Source: Paraburkholderia caffeinilytica
GTDB taxonomy: Bacteria > Pseudomonadota > Gammaproteobacteria > Burkholderiales > Burkholderiaceae
Direction: 5' to 3'
Assembly (NCBI RefSeq): GCF_003368325.1
Contig: NZ_CP031467.1
Location: forward strand, 1,054,001 to 1,118,000
Length of the DNA: 64,000 nt
Shown here: positions 10,182 through 19,533 of the stretch, piece after piece
Layout of the letters: each line of letters opens with the position of its first letter
Position numbering within the stretch: the stretch's first letter is position 1
Translations under genes and position numbers: made by a program
The notes under the pieces: generated by a model
Told to the model about the DNA's origin: nothing
Databases searched by the model: none
Seen by the model: only the letters and a program-made list of their open reading frames with translations

Positions 10182-10457
10182 ATGAAAAAACAGATCTCGT
10201 TCATTGCACCGGGACAAACGGCCAAAGCGCTTATCCTCGTGTACCTGACGTTCTCGGTGCCGATCGTGCTGCTCGGCGTACTGGTGGCGTTCATCCGCTA
10301 TGGCTCGGTCGAGCTGAGCACCGTGTTCAGCGCACTGCTGCTGAACGCGATTCTCGGCTTCATCCTGCTGTGGATTGCGTGCCACGCCTACAACTGGGTG
10401 GCGTCGCGCTTTGGCGGCATCGAAATCCAGCTGACCGACGCGCCGGAAGAGGCTTAA
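10182..10457 (+). CDS. Small inner-membrane protein of unknown function
   Basis: A 91-residue protein with two membrane segments (about residues 20-42, LILVYLTFSVPIVLLGVLVAFI, and 50-72, TVFSALLLNAILGFILLWIAC). Its hydrophilic tail is GGIEIQLTDAPEEA. I do not recognise the family. It follows moeA by 111 nt on the same strand and may be cotranscribed, but nothing links it to molybdenum. The ATG at 10182 is chosen over an upstream frame extension because the hydrophobic pattern starts there. Confidence 0.7.
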   Translation: MKKQISFIAPGQTAKALILVYLTFSVPIVLLGVLVAFIRYGSVELSTVFSALLLNAILGFILLWIACHAYNWVASRFGGIEIQLTDAPEEA

Positions 10458-10516
10458 TGAGCGCGACGGTGCTGCCGGATTGGCGTGTCGTTCGTCTGAC
10501 GCGTGATGCGCTCGAA

Positions 10517-10588
10517 CAGTTGGCCGCGGGAGCCGCTTCCTGAATGTGAGCCGAATTGGCCACCGGAGCCGCTTCCTGAGTGTCAGCC
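10517..10588 (+). repeat. Short direct repeat downstream of the small membrane gene
   Basis: GGAGCCGCTTCCTGAATGTG and GGAGCCGCTTCCTGAGTGTC are near-identical copies about 38 bp apart. They lie in the convergent gap between the membrane protein gene and rmuC. Their origin is unknown. Confidence 0.45.
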
Positions 10589-10692
10589 GTCTCGGTATCC
10601 GGGTTTGTGCTCTGGTTCACCCGACCCGGCGTCCCGTGAGCCCAATCAGCAGCGTCGCGAAAATTCAGCCCGGACAACCGTGCCCGGTACTC

Positions 10693-12135
10693 TTACTCGT
10701 CAGCATCCGCGCCCGTTAGCACGTCGCCGAGCAAGCCACTTGCCTCGTCACCCGGCAACGCCTCGACGTCACGCAACTTGCGGTTCATGACGCGAGTGCG
10801 GGTTTCCGCGGCTTCGATCGAACGCGTCACGGTTTCAAGCTGCGCCTTGGTCTTTGCCAGCACGTCGCCGAATTTGCCGAACTCCGTTTTCACCGCGCCG
10901 AGCACTTGCCACACTTCGCTCGAGCGCTTCTCGATCGCCAGCGTGCGGAACCCCATCTGCAAACTATTGAGCAAGGCGGTCAGCGTGGTCGGGCCGGCAA
11001 TCGTCACGCGGTAGTCGCGCTGCAACAGGTCCGTCAGACCCGGCCGACGCAGGACTTCCGCGTACAGGCCTTCGGTCGGCAGAAATAACAGCGCGAAATC
11101 CGTGGTGTACGGCGGCGACACGTACTTCTCCGCGATCGTGCGCGCCTCGGCGCGAATCCGCGCTTCGAGCGCGCGCGACGCCTCCTCCACCGCAACCGGA
11201 TCGGCGCGCTCCTGAGCCTCGATCAGCCGCTCGTAGTCTTCGCGCGGGAACTTGGCGTCGATCGGCAGCCAGACCGGCGTGGCCGGACCACCCGTCTCCG
11301 CGTGGCCCGGCAGTTTGATTGCGAATTCGACGCGCTCCGCACTCTTCGGCACCGTCGCGACGTTCTTTGCGTATTGATCCGCCGTGAGCAGTTGTTCGAG
11401 CAATGCTTCGAGTTGCACTTCGCCCCACGTGCCGCGCGTTTTGACGTTGGTCAGGACCTTCTTCAGATCGCCGACGCCCGCAGCCAACGTCTGCATTTCG
11501 CCGAGACCACGATGCACCTGCTCCAGCCGGTCGGATACCAGCTTGAACGATTCGCCCAGGCGTTGTTCGAGCGTGGCGTGCAGTTTTTCGTCGACGGTGC
11601 GGCGCATCTCGTCAAGCTTGGTCGAGTTGTTCGCCTCGATGTCTTTCAGACGCTGCTCGATGGTCGCACGCACTTCGGCAAAGCGGCGATCGTTCGCCTC
11701 GGTGAGCTGGCCCAGCTGCAGGGTCAGCGTTTCGCCGAACTGCTTGAGCGTGCGCCCTTGCTCGTCGCGTGCCTGCTGCGCCTGCTGCTGCAGGCTGTGA
11801 CGCACGGCGTCGAGTTGCTGCGCAAAGCCATCGATCTTGCCGCCCTGCACCGTCGTCATACTGCTGAACTGCGATGCCAGCGTTTGCTGAAAGTGCGCGA
11901 ACCCGCTGCTCTGCTCGGTACGCGAGACGCGCGCCGTTTCGGTGATGTCATTGCGCAATTGCCGCTCGAGCCGCTCGTAAGCATGCAACTGCGCGTCTGC
12001 CGCTGCGTCGATACGTTCGCTGAGCATCTCGACCTGCTCGCTTCCGTCAGCGCGACTGCCGCGCATCAGCAATGCCAACGCGATCACCAAGGCGACCGCC
12101 AGCACGGCGACGGCCGCCACCAGAATCATTGTCAT
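10693..12135 (-). CDS. rmuC: DNA recombination protein RmuC
   Basis: A 480-residue RmuC protein. One N-terminal membrane anchor (ILVAAVAVLAVALVIALALLM, about residues 3-24) is followed by a long coiled coil (to about 210) and the conserved RmuC nuclease-like domain (about 225-440), with GTWGEVQLEALLEQ and LPIDAKFPREDYERL. RmuC limits DNA inversions at short repeats in E. coli. Its start overlaps the stop of the upstream dehydrogenase by 4 nt, so the two are translationally coupled. Confidence 0.93.
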   Translation of the reverse strand: MTMILVAAVAVLAVALVIALALLMRGSRADGSEQVEMLSERIDAAADAQLHAYERLERQLRNDITETARVSRTEQSSGFAHFQQTLASQFSSMTTVQGGKIDGFAQQLDAVRHSLQQQAQQARDEQGRTLKQFGETLTLQLGQLTEANDRRFAEVRATIEQRLKDIEANNSTKLDEMRRTVDEKLHATLEQRLGESFKLVSDRLEQVHRGLGEMQTLAAGVGDLKKVLTNVKTRGTWGEVQLEALLEQLLTADQYAKNVATVPKSAERVEFAIKLPGHAETGGPATPVWLPIDAKFPREDYERLIEAQERADPVAVEEASRALEARIRAEARTIAEKYVSPPYTTDFALLFLPTEGLYAEVLRRPGLTDLLQRDYRVTIAGPTTLTALLNSLQMGFRTLAIEKRSSEVWQVLGAVKTEFGKFGDVLAKTKAQLETVTRSIEAAETRTRVMNRKLRDVEALPGDEASGLLGDVLTGADADE

Positions 12136-13121
12136 GAACGCGCCTTGCCGATGACCTCGGGGTTGATCGGATTCGGCGGCCGGCCGGCGCGCGGGCCTTC
12201 ACCCAGCGCCGCGATCAGATTGTCCGCGGCGAGGTTCGCCATGGCGCGGCGCGTTGACTCGGTCGCACTGGCGATGTGCGGCGTCAGCACGACATTCGGC
12301 ACGGTCAGCAGCGCCGGGTTCAGCTTCGGCTCGCCCTCGTAAACATCCAGACCGGCGGCGGCAATCTGTTTCGTACGCAGCGCTTCGACCAGCGCCGCAT
12401 CGTCGACGATGCCGCCGCGTGCGATGTTGGTGAGCGTTGCGGTCGGCTTCATCAGCGCGAGTTCGGCCGCGCCGATCGTGTGGTGGTTTTCCTTCGCGTA
12501 CGGCAAGACGAGCACCACGTGATCAGCACGCTGCAGCAGGTCCTGTTTGGACGCGTATTCCGCGTTCAGCTCCGCCTCGATCTCCGGCGCGACGCGCGAA
12601 CGGTTGTGATAGATCACCTGCATGTTGAAGCCCTTCGCGCGACGCGCCAGCGCCTGCCCGATCCGGCCCATGCCGATCACGCCGAGCGTCGAGCCGTAAA
12701 TGTCGGTGCCGAGAAAACCGTCATAGGCCCACTTCTCCCATTTGCCCGCGCGCAGCCAGTGTTCCGATTCGGCGATGCGGCGCGCCGCGGCCATCATCAG
12801 CGCCCAGCCGAAATCGGCGGTCGATTCGTTCAGCACGTCCGGCGTGTTGGTGCCGAGCACGTTCGCCGCGTTGAACGCGGCCATGTCGAAGTTGTTGTAG
12901 CCCACGGCCATGTTCGACACCACGCGCAGACGCGGCGCCGCTGCGAGCGCCGCCGCGCCGACCGGATCGCCCGCGGTCAGCGCGCCGTCTTTATCCGCGA
13001 GACGTCGCGTCAACTCGTCGGCGGGCAAGACGTCGCCCTGGTGCCAGTCGACGTCGAAATACTGTTTGAGCCGTTCGATCACATCGGGAAAGATTGGACG
13101 GGCAACGAGGATCTTCTGCAT
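12132..13121 (-). CDS. D-isomer-specific 2-hydroxyacid dehydrogenase (glyoxylate/hydroxypyruvate or 2-ketogluconate reductase type)
   Basis: A 329-residue NAD(P)-dependent dehydrogenase. The dinucleotide fold shows GVIGMGRIGQALARRAKGF at about residues 151-169. Catalytic residues are the Arg in NIARGGIVDD, the Glu in VYEGEP and the His in LTPHIASAT. The motif NRSRV after the Rossmann strand suggests NADPH preference, as in GhrB/TkrA enzymes. It probably reduces glyoxylate, hydroxypyruvate or 2-ketogluconate; the exact substrate is not decided by sequence. It is first of a two-gene unit with rmuC. Confidence 0.88.
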   Translation of the reverse strand: MQKILVARPIFPDVIERLKQYFDVDWHQGDVLPADELTRRLADKDGALTAGDPVGAAALAAAPRLRVVSNMAVGYNNFDMAAFNAANVLGTNTPDVLNESTADFGWALMMAAARRIAESEHWLRAGKWEKWAYDGFLGTDIYGSTLGVIGMGRIGQALARRAKGFNMQVIYHNRSRVAPEIEAELNAEYASKQDLLQRADHVVLVLPYAKENHHTIGAAELALMKPTATLTNIARGGIVDDAALVEALRTKQIAAAGLDVYEGEPKLNPALLTVPNVVLTPHIASATESTRRAMANLAADNLIAALGEGPRAGRPPNPINPEVIGKARS

Positions 13122-13187
13122 TGCAATTCTCCGGATAGCGCGTCGAGTTCAATTGCCTCGGCGTCGGGATAAGCGTGAAATCAGGCG

Positions 13188-14615
13188 TCAAAAAAACAGC
13201 CAGCCGGTGAGGACGAACAGTGGCATCAGCACGACAACCGACCAGCCCAGATACGCGAAAAAGCTCGGCATGCGAACGCCGCGCGACTCCGCGATCGCTT
13301 TCACCATGAAGTTCGGCGCATTGCCGATGTACGTGTTGGCGCCCATGAATACCGCGCCGGCCGAGATCGCCGCGAGCGTGGTGGCGCCGGTGGTCATCAA
13401 CGTCTGCGCGTCGCCGCCGGCCAGGTTGAAGAACACCAGGTAGGTCGGCGCATTGTCGAGAAACGACGATAGCAGGCCGGTCGCCCAGAAGTACATCAGG
13501 TCGTGCGGCTGGCCGGACGGGTTGACCAGGTGCACGATGCCGGCGAACGCGCCCGCCTCGCCCGCACGCAGGATCGTGATGACCGGCGCGATCGTCACGA
13601 AAATGCCGGCAAACAGTTTGGCGACCTCTTCGATCGGTGCCCAATTGAAGTCATTGCCCGCGCGTGCCGCACGCGGCGTCAACGCCAGCGAGAGCAAGGT
13701 GACGCCGATCAGCGCAACATCGCGCACCGCATTTTGCAATGCGACGTGCGTGCCGAATACGTCGAACATCACGTCCGACTTCCAGAGTCCGCTCATCAGG
13801 ACCAGCGCAATCACGGCGGCGAGAAGCACGAAGTTGATCTTGCCGTCGACGCCCAGTCGCGGCGAATCCGGCGTCGGATCGAGAAAGCGCGAACGCTCTT
13901 CTTCACGCCGATGGAAATAGTACGAGTCCAATGCATGGAACGCGCCCAGCAGCACGACGCAGACGAACAGCATCGGCCACGCCAGATGCGTGGTGGTCCA
14001 GAAGAAACCGACGCCCTGCAGGAAGCCGAGAAAAAGCGGCGGGTCGCCGAGCGGCGACAACGAGCCGCCCGCGTTCGCCACCAGGAAGATGAAGAACACC
14101 ACCACATGAACGACGTGCTTGCGGTTGTCGTTGGCGCGCAGCAAGGGGCGAATCAGCAGCATCGCCGCACCGGTCGTGCCCATGATGCTGGCCAACAGCG
14201 TGCCCAGCGCAAGAATTGCGGTATTCAGGCGCGGCGAGCCATGCAGATTGCCGCGCACGCAGATGCCGCCCGCGACCGTATACAGCGCCGCCAGCAACAC
14301 GATGAACGGAATGTATTCTTCGAGCACCGCATGTACCAGCGTACCGAGCGCCATACCTGCGCCGAAGGTAAGCGCGAACGGCACCAGGAACAACAGAGCC
14401 CAGGCTGCCGCGATCTTGCCGAAATGGTGATGCCAGAATGCCGGCGCGACCAACGGGAACACCGCGATCGACAGGAGCACGCCCGCAAAGGGCAAGCCCC
14501 ACAACGCCGACAGGCTCGCGCCGTCGAGCGTGGCCGCCGACGCCAGTTGAGGCCAGCCGGCCAGCGTCAATGCAGCGGCGAGCACCATGCTCGACCATAC
14601 GGCATGTCGTTTCAT
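13188..14615 (-). CDS. Sodium:proton antiporter (ion-transporter/CitM-ArsB superfamily)
   Basis: A 475-residue inner-membrane transporter with about 11-12 hydrophobic segments. A cleavable-looking leader (about 1-27, ending AASA) is followed by the paired motifs of this superfamily, MGTTGAAMLLIRPLL and SSFLDNAPTYLVFFN, and NAGGSLSPLGDPPL. These match the NhaD/UIT6-type sodium-proton antiporters often found beside organic acid genes. The ATG at 14615 is chosen because the signal-like segment starts there; the open frame upstream overlaps lutC. lutC lies 67 nt upstream on the same strand, so the two may share a transcript. Confidence 0.8.
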   Translation of the reverse strand: MKRHAVWSSMVLAAALTLAGWPQLASAATLDGASLSALWGLPFAGVLLSIAVFPLVAPAFWHHHFGKIAAAWALLFLVPFALTFGAGMALGTLVHAVLEEYIPFIVLLAALYTVAGGICVRGNLHGSPRLNTAILALGTLLASIMGTTGAAMLLIRPLLRANDNRKHVVHVVVFFIFLVANAGGSLSPLGDPPLFLGFLQGVGFFWTTTHLAWPMLFVCVVLLGAFHALDSYYFHRREEERSRFLDPTPDSPRLGVDGKINFVLLAAVIALVLMSGLWKSDVMFDVFGTHVALQNAVRDVALIGVTLLSLALTPRAARAGNDFNWAPIEEVAKLFAGIFVTIAPVITILRAGEAGAFAGIVHLVNPSGQPHDLMYFWATGLLSSFLDNAPTYLVFFNLAGGDAQTLMTTGATTLAAISAGAVFMGANTYIGNAPNFMVKAIAESRGVRMPSFFAYLGWSVVVLMPLFVLTGWLFF

Positions 14616-14682
14616 ATCTTTGAAGTCCTTGTTGCCGCGGACAGCCGTGCGCGCCGCGACGAGACGCCGACGCTCGCCGCGC

Positions 14683-15345
14683 TCACGCGCCACGTACGAC
14701 GATCACATGCACCCGATACGGCCCATGTGCGCCAAGCACGATTGTCTGTTCGATATCGCCGGTGCGCGAAGGCCCGGAGACGAAATTGACCGCACGCGGA
14801 AGCTCGCCGCGTTCGCTGCGGATCAGCTCGAACGCCTCTTCATGTCCTGCGACGACGCGCGAAGCCGGCACGATCGCGATATGCGTTTCCGGCAGCAGAC
14901 TGGCCGACGCGTAGGTTTCCGGACCGGACAACAGAACGAGCGTGCCCGTCTCCGCAGTCGCGCAGAAACAGCCGGTGAAACCGACCACATCGCCGTCACC
15001 CGGCTTGCGAAATTCGACGTTGAGACCGGCTTCGGCCCATGGCAGATCTTGCAGGGTTTGCCATGCGATTGCCTGCAGCGGCAAAGCGTGTTCAGTGAGG
15101 TAGCGATGCGCGGCGCCAGGCACCTCGCGCAGTGTCTCGACCGTATCGACCGTGGTTGCCATTTTCTGCGCTTCTTCGATGAAGCGCGTGGTCAGATCGG
15201 CCGGCATCTCCGGACGCGGACCTTGGGGATGCCGTGCCAGATAATCTGCAGCCGCGTCACGCTCGGAAGCGGACGGCTCAGGCTCGCGCCCCTGCGCAGC
15301 ACGGATGCGCGCCAGGATATTACGGCGGGCAATCGATGTATCCAT
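14683..15345 (-). CDS. lutC: LUD-domain protein LutC/YkgG
   Basis: A 220-residue LUD-domain protein resembling LutC, one of three subunits of the LutABC iron-sulfur complex that oxidises L-lactate. The N-terminus MDTSIARRNILARIRAA and the segment VGFTGCFCATAETGTLVLLSGP are typical of LutC. The other subunits, LutA and LutB, are not adjacent: upstream is pncB after a 204-nt gap and downstream is an antiporter. Either the other subunits are elsewhere in the genome or this copy has another partner. Confidence 0.85.
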   Translation of the reverse strand: MDTSIARRNILARIRAAQGREPEPSASERDAAADYLARHPQGPRPEMPADLTTRFIEEAQKMATTVDTVETLREVPGAAHRYLTEHALPLQAIAWQTLQDLPWAEAGLNVEFRKPGDGDVVGFTGCFCATAETGTLVLLSGPETYASASLLPETHIAIVPASRVVAGHEEAFELIRSERGELPRAVNFVSGPSRTGDIEQTIVLGAHGPYRVHVIVVRGA

Positions 15346-15549
15346 ATGCGAAATCCTCGTGTCGACAGCCGTGCGAAGTAACGAGGATTATACCGGCCAC
15401 CCCGCGCGCAAACACCCTGGCCGAACGGTCTGGCGCCGTGTATTGGTCAAGCGGTCGGCCACGCGGCGAACACGATTTCCGTGAAGTATCGGCAGCTTAG
15501 GTGCACATGAGTCGCACCTAAGACGCACATGAGCCGCGCGGGTGCGGAA

Positions 15550-16749
15550 TTACTTCGCAGCAGCGTCTTCCTCGGGCTGCGCAATGCCGAACACCTGCCG
15601 CAGATACGCGAGATAAGCCTTGTCTTCGCACATGTTCTTGCCCGGCGAATCCGACAGCTTCGCCACCGGCTGACCGTTGCAGCGAACCATCTTGATGACG
15701 ATCTGCAACGGGTTGTAGCCCAGGTCGTTTGTCAGATTGGTTCCTACGCCGAATGCCAGCTTGCAGCGGCCACGGAAACGCTCGTACAGTTGCAGCACCT
15801 TCGGAATGTCGAGCGCGTCGGAGAACACGAGGATCTTGGTGCGCGGATCGCAGCGGTTCGCCTCGTAGTGCTTGAGCAAGCGCTCGCCCCAGTCGAACGG
15901 ATCGCCGGAATCGTGGCGCGCGCCGTCGAACAGTTTGCAGAAATACATGTCGAAGTCGCGCAGGAAGGCCTCCATGCCGTACACGTCCGACAATGCGATG
16001 CCCAGGTCGCCGCGATACTCTTTCGCCCACATTTCGAAGCCGAATATCTGCGAATCGCGCAGCCGCGGGCCGAGCGCCTGACAAGCCTGCAGGTATTCGT
16101 GCGCCATCGTGCCGAGCGGCGTGAGGCTGTGCTTCATTGCGTAGAAGACATTGCTGGTGCCGGCGAATTGCTCGCCGAGGCCGTCTTTCAGCGTGAGGAT
16201 CACTTCTTCGTGCCATTGCTTCGAGAAGCGGCGGCGCGTGCCGTAGTCGGCGATCTTGCAGTCGGCGAATTCCGGGCGCGCGCCCAGCAGTTTGATCTTC
16301 TCGACGAGACGGCCGCGCCCTTCGCTGTAGTCAGGCTTCTGCTGGGTGTTGCGGAAGTAGACCTCGTTGACGATCGCGAGCATCGGGATCTCGAACAGGA
16401 TCGTGTGCAGCCACGGTCCCTTGATCTCGATGTCGATTTCGCCATTGCCCTTCGGCGACGGTTTGATCGAAATGTATTTCTCGTTCAGATGGAACAGCGC
16501 GAGAAACTCGATGAAGTCGCCCTTGATGAAGCGCATGCGCCGCAGATAGTCGAGTTCGTCGTCGGTGAAGCGCAGATCGCAGAGCTTGCGCACTTCATCG
16601 CGAATCTCGCCGATGTACGGCACGAGGTCGACATTCGGCGTGCGGCAGCGAAACTTGTACTCGACATTCGCCGCGGGAAAGTGATGCAACACCACTTGCA
16701 TCATCGTGAACTTGTACAGATCGGTGTCGAGCAGCGAAGTAATAATCAT
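15550..16749 (-). CDS. pncB: Nicotinate phosphoribosyltransferase
   Basis: A 399-residue enzyme of the Preiss-Handler NAD salvage pathway, making nicotinate mononucleotide from nicotinate and PRPP with ATP. The family N-terminus [20 protein letters not shown] is complete. The conserved [18 protein letters not shown] and [21 protein letters not shown] are present. The length matches E. coli PncB. It is a single gene, divergent from fdxA. Confidence 0.95.
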   Translation of the reverse strand: MIITSLLDTDLYKFTMMQVVLHHFPAANVEYKFRCRTPNVDLVPYIGEIRDEVRKLCDLRFTDDELDYLRRMRFIKGDFIEFLALFHLNEKYISIKPSPKGNGEIDIEIKGPWLHTILFEIPMLAIVNEVYFRNTQQKPDYSEGRGRLVEKIKLLGARPEFADCKIADYGTRRRFSKQWHEEVILTLKDGLGEQFAGTSNVFYAMKHSLTPLGTMAHEYLQACQALGPRLRDSQIFGFEMWAKEYRGDLGIALSDVYGMEAFLRDFDMYFCKLFDGARHDSGDPFDWGERLLKHYEANRCDPRTKILVFSDALDIPKVLQLYERFRGRCKLAFGVGTNLTNDLGYNPLQIVIKMVRCNGQPVAKLSDSPGKNMCEDKAYLAYLRQVFGIAQPEEDAAAK

Positions 16750-17030
16750 GATGGTGCGAACTGGACTGCGGGAAAAACGGAAAGCTTGGCTCGACCAGAC
16801 ACGTCAACCCATGCGCGTGCGGCGCGCCCCGTGCGCACCGGTCTGACGGCATGTTACCCGAATGCGCCCGAATTCAGCGCGCCGGCAGGCGGCTCTCGCC
16901 GGACGCTATAAACTAATCACGAAAACATATAAAAGGCGTTGTGCGATGCCGTATGCGCCACTTGACGTTACGTTACAATAGCGCTTTTGGCGTTTCGCCT
17001 CCCCTGATTCCGCATGCAGGAGCTGCCTGA

Positions 17031-17354
17031 ATGACTCACGTTGTGACCGAAAGCTGCATCAAGTGCCGCTATACCGACTGCGTCGATGTGTGCCCGGTGG
17101 ACTGCTTTCGCGAAGGTCCCAACTTCCTCGCGATCGACCCCGATGAATGCATCGACTGCGCCGTGTGCGTGGCCGAGTGCCCGGTGAACGCCATTTATGC
17201 CGAAGAAGACGTGCCGGGCGACCAGCAGAACTTCATCGAGCTGAATGCCGATCTGGCGAAGAACTGGCCGAGCATCACCAAGACCAAAGCGCCGCTGCCG
17301 GAAGCCGACGAATTCAAGGACGTGAAGGAAAAGCTGGCCCTGCTCGCACGCTGA
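17031..17354 (+). CDS. fdxA: 7Fe ferredoxin FdxA
   Basis: A 107-residue seven-iron ferredoxin. The first cysteine group (C9, C12, C17, C21, C25) and the second group (C40, C43, C46, C50; [11 protein letters not shown]) match the [3Fe-4S][4Fe-4S] FdxA type, with a C-terminal helix extension. It carries electrons at low potential in the cytosol; the partner is unknown. It is a single gene with a ribosome-binding site (AGGAGCTG) just before the ATG, and is divergent from pncB. Confidence 0.94.
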   Translation: MTHVVTESCIKCRYTDCVDVCPVDCFREGPNFLAIDPDECIDCAVCVAECPVNAIYAEEDVPGDQQNFIELNADLAKNWPSITKTKAPLPEADEFKDVKEKLALLAR

Positions 17355-17469
17355 GCGGCGCGGCCCGTGCCCCGCTGTTGCATTCGAATCAAATCGAGAT
17401 GAATGCGGGGTATTGACAGGCGCCTGGTCACCTCCTACAATTTCGCTTCTCTGCTGTTTGTTGTTCTGT

Positions 17470-17545
17470 TCCTCGATAGCTCAGTCGGTAGAGCGCCGGA
17501 CTGTTAATCCGTAGGTCCCTGGTTCGAGCCCAGGTCGAGGAGCCA
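17470..17545 (+). tRNA. tRNA-Asn (GUU), copy 1
   Basis: A 76-nt cloverleaf including an encoded CCA end. The acceptor stem is TCCTCGA/TCGAGGA, the anticodon GTT is at 17503-17505, and the T-arm is GGTTCGAGCC. It is identical to the second copy 62 nt downstream. Confidence 0.98.
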
Positions 17546-17553
17546 AGAATTGC

Positions 17554-17585
17554 AAAAGCCCGTTAACCAATACGGGCTTTTTTAT
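17554..17585 (+). terminator. Terminator after tRNA-Asn copy 1
   Basis: AAAAGCCCGT and ACGGGCTTTT pair around TAACCAAT and are followed by a T run. Confidence 0.85.
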
Positions 17586-17607
17586 GTAGATCAAGTTGTA
17601 CTGCCGT

Positions 17608-17683
17608 TCCTCGATAGCTCAGTCGGTAGAGCGCCGGACTGTTAATCCGTAGGTCCCTGGTTCGAGCCCAGGTCGAGGAGCCA
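17608..17683 (+). tRNA. tRNA-Asn (GUU), copy 2
   Basis: Identical 76-nt sequence to copy 1, with anticodon GTT at 17641-17643 and an encoded CCA. The flanks differ from copy 1 apart from the last few bases, so this is a tandem gene duplication, each copy with its own terminator. Confidence 0.98.
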
Positions 17684-17692
17684 AAAATTTAG

Positions 17693-17724
17693 AAGGCCCG
17701 CATTCGTGCGGGCCTTTTTGTTTT
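17693..17724 (+). terminator. Terminator after tRNA-Asn copy 2
   Basis: AAGGCCCGCA and TGCGGGCCTT pair around TTCG, followed by TTTGTTTT. Confidence 0.9.
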
Positions 17725-17921
17725 GGTTCGGCCTGTGTTCGGCATATTTCAACGCTGGATCAGGTGGCATCGGCTGGCGAACGGCCGTCTGCTCCGGCCG
17801 GAAAGCAACACATGACCCGGGGCGTTTGCACTGACCCTCTGACGGACGCGCCGTTATACGATGGCGTTTCATCGACGCAGATCCCTCGCGCCCAACCCAA
17901 GCACTCACTCCCATCCCTCCT

Positions 17922-18398
17922 ATGAAACCCACCGTGCTGCGCATCGCGCTTGCAGTCATTGCCGCCCTGCTGCTGTCTCCGGCCCAGAGCGAAGAAGTCG
18001 CCAGCGTCAATACCAATTTCCGCATTACCGGTTCCGACCGCGTGGTCGTCGAAGCCTACGATGATCCGCTGGTCCAAGGCGTGACCTGCTACGTTTCACG
18101 GGCGCGCACGGGTGGCGTCAAGGGCACGCTGGGCATCGCCGAAGATCCGACCGAAGCGTCGATCGCTTGCCGGCAAGTGGGTGCGATTCACTTCACCGGT
18201 CCGGTTAAACAACAATCCGATGTGTTCTCGGTCAGCATGTCGCTGATCTTCAAATCGCTGCATGTCGTGCGGGTGGTCGACGCGAAGCGCAACACGCTCG
18301 TGTACATGACCTACAGCGACCGCATCGTCAGCGGCAGCGCGAAAAACAGCGTGACCGCCGTGCCGATGCCGGCCGGTACGACGATTCCGGTCAAGTAG
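17922..18398 (+). CDS. creA: CreA family protein
   Basis: A 158-residue exported protein of the CreA family. A signal peptide (about 1-23, LRIALAVIAALLLSPAQS) is followed by the conserved core FRITGSDRVVVEAYDDPLVQGVTCYVS and GTLGIAEDPTEASIACRQVG. Two cysteines (in VTCYV and IACRQ) could form a disulfide. The family is periplasmic, but its molecular function remains unknown even in E. coli. It is a single gene after the tRNA pair. Confidence 0.9.
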   Translation: MKPTVLRIALAVIAALLLSPAQSEEVASVNTNFRITGSDRVVVEAYDDPLVQGVTCYVSRARTGGVKGTLGIAEDPTEASIACRQVGAIHFTGPVKQQSDVFSVSMSLIFKSLHVVRVVDAKRNTLVYMTYSDRIVSGSAKNSVTAVPMPAGTTIPVK

Positions 18399-18532
18399 CC
18401 GCCGCCACGCGGCCAGGTTCGCTGCGCAAGGACCTACATGCATGAGCCACCGCAACGGCCACGTCGCGCTACACTGACAGGTCACGCCGGATCGTCGCCA
18501 CTGCCGGACCGCAGGATCGCCAGACTTTCACC

Positions 18533-19360
18533 ATGACCGCCCATCGCTTTCAGGATTCCGCCCGCTACTGGCGCACGCCGCTTCTGCCCGGCGCGGACCT
18601 GCTCACGGCCGAATATCACGATCACGAGTTCACGCCGCATTGGCACGATGCGTACACGATTCCGGTGATCGTCGCGGGCGCCGAGGGCTATCGGTATCGC
18701 GGTTCGGACTATGTGGCCGAAGCAGGCAGCGTGCCGATCATCAATCCCGGCGAGTTGCACACAGGTTCGAAGGCGGTCGAGGCAGGCTGGCGCTATCGCG
18801 TGATCTATGCGCCGGTGGAGTTCATTCACGAGCTTGCCAATGAAGTCGCCGGCAAGCCGCAAGCATTGCCGTGGTTCGCGCCGGGCGTCATCCGCGATCC
18901 CGATCTGGCGCAGCGGCTGGCGCGTGCGCACCGTCTGCTGGAGGCCGGCGACGATCCGCTCGCCGCCGAAGCCGCGATGCTCGACGCGCTGTCCACCTTG
19001 CTGGTCCGCTACGCGCAAACGCAACCGGAAAACTCGCGCCTCGCCACCGACGACGCCCGCGTCGCGACGATGCAGGAGCGCCTGACCGGCGACCTCGCCG
19101 AAGCGGTCACGCTGGCCGAGGTCGCGCGGGCGGCAGGCCTGTCGCCCTTTCACGCCGCCCGCCTTTTCACGCAGACCACCGGATTGCCGCCGCACGCGTG
19201 GCGCAACCAGGTGCGCTTGCAGCGTGCGCTCGCGCCATTGCGAGCGGGCGTTTCGGTGACCGACGTCGCCGCGGCAAGTGGCTTCACGGATCAGAGCCAT
19301 TTCACGCGCCATTTCCGGCGCATGTTCGGCGTGCCGCCGGGGCGCTGGCAAGGCAACTGA
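18533..19360 (+). CDS. AraC-family transcriptional regulator
   Basis: A 275-residue regulator. The N-terminal cupin sensor (about 1-150) contains HDHEFTPHWHDAYTIPVI, typical of the AraC_binding fold. The C-terminal double helix-turn-helix (about 178-275) contains LAEVARAAGLSPFHAARLF and the signature VAAASGFTDQSHFTRHFRRMFGVPPGRW. It lies 173 nt upstream of azlC on the same strand. Such regulators often control the neighbouring transporter, so azlCD is the likely target. The effector is unknown; a branched-chain amino acid is a guess. Confidence 0.9.
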   Translation: MTAHRFQDSARYWRTPLLPGADLLTAEYHDHEFTPHWHDAYTIPVIVAGAEGYRYRGSDYVAEAGSVPIINPGELHTGSKAVEAGWRYRVIYAPVEFIHELANEVAGKPQALPWFAPGVIRDPDLAQRLARAHRLLEAGDDPLAAEAAMLDALSTLLVRYAQTQPENSRLATDDARVATMQERLTGDLAEAVTLAEVARAAGLSPFHAARLFTQTTGLPPHAWRNQVRLQRALAPLRAGVSVTDVAAASGFTDQSHFTRHFRRMFGVPPGRWQGN

Positions 19361-19533
19361 CGCGGGACGCGCGGGACGATTGGCCCCGCCCGGCACCGCC
19401 CGCCATCCGCCTCGGGCACGAGCACAACCGGTCAACCAGGCATTGCTGCGGCGGCATCCGCGCGCCCACCGCAAGAACGTACAAGCCCCCGCCCAGCCTC
19501 GCCCGCTATCCTTCGCGCATCAAGGAGGCAAGA

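Noticed and set aside
10457..10543. A 28-codon frame starting on the stop codon of the small membrane gene
   Set aside because: It overlaps the stop by 1 nt as a coupled gene would, but it is very short, runs into a local direct repeat and has no recognisable features.
17470..17724. An attachment site or integrated element at the tRNA-Asn pair
   Set aside because: tRNA genes are common integration sites, but there is no integrase, no partial tRNA copy and no element here; the second full copy with its own terminator is a simple tandem duplication.
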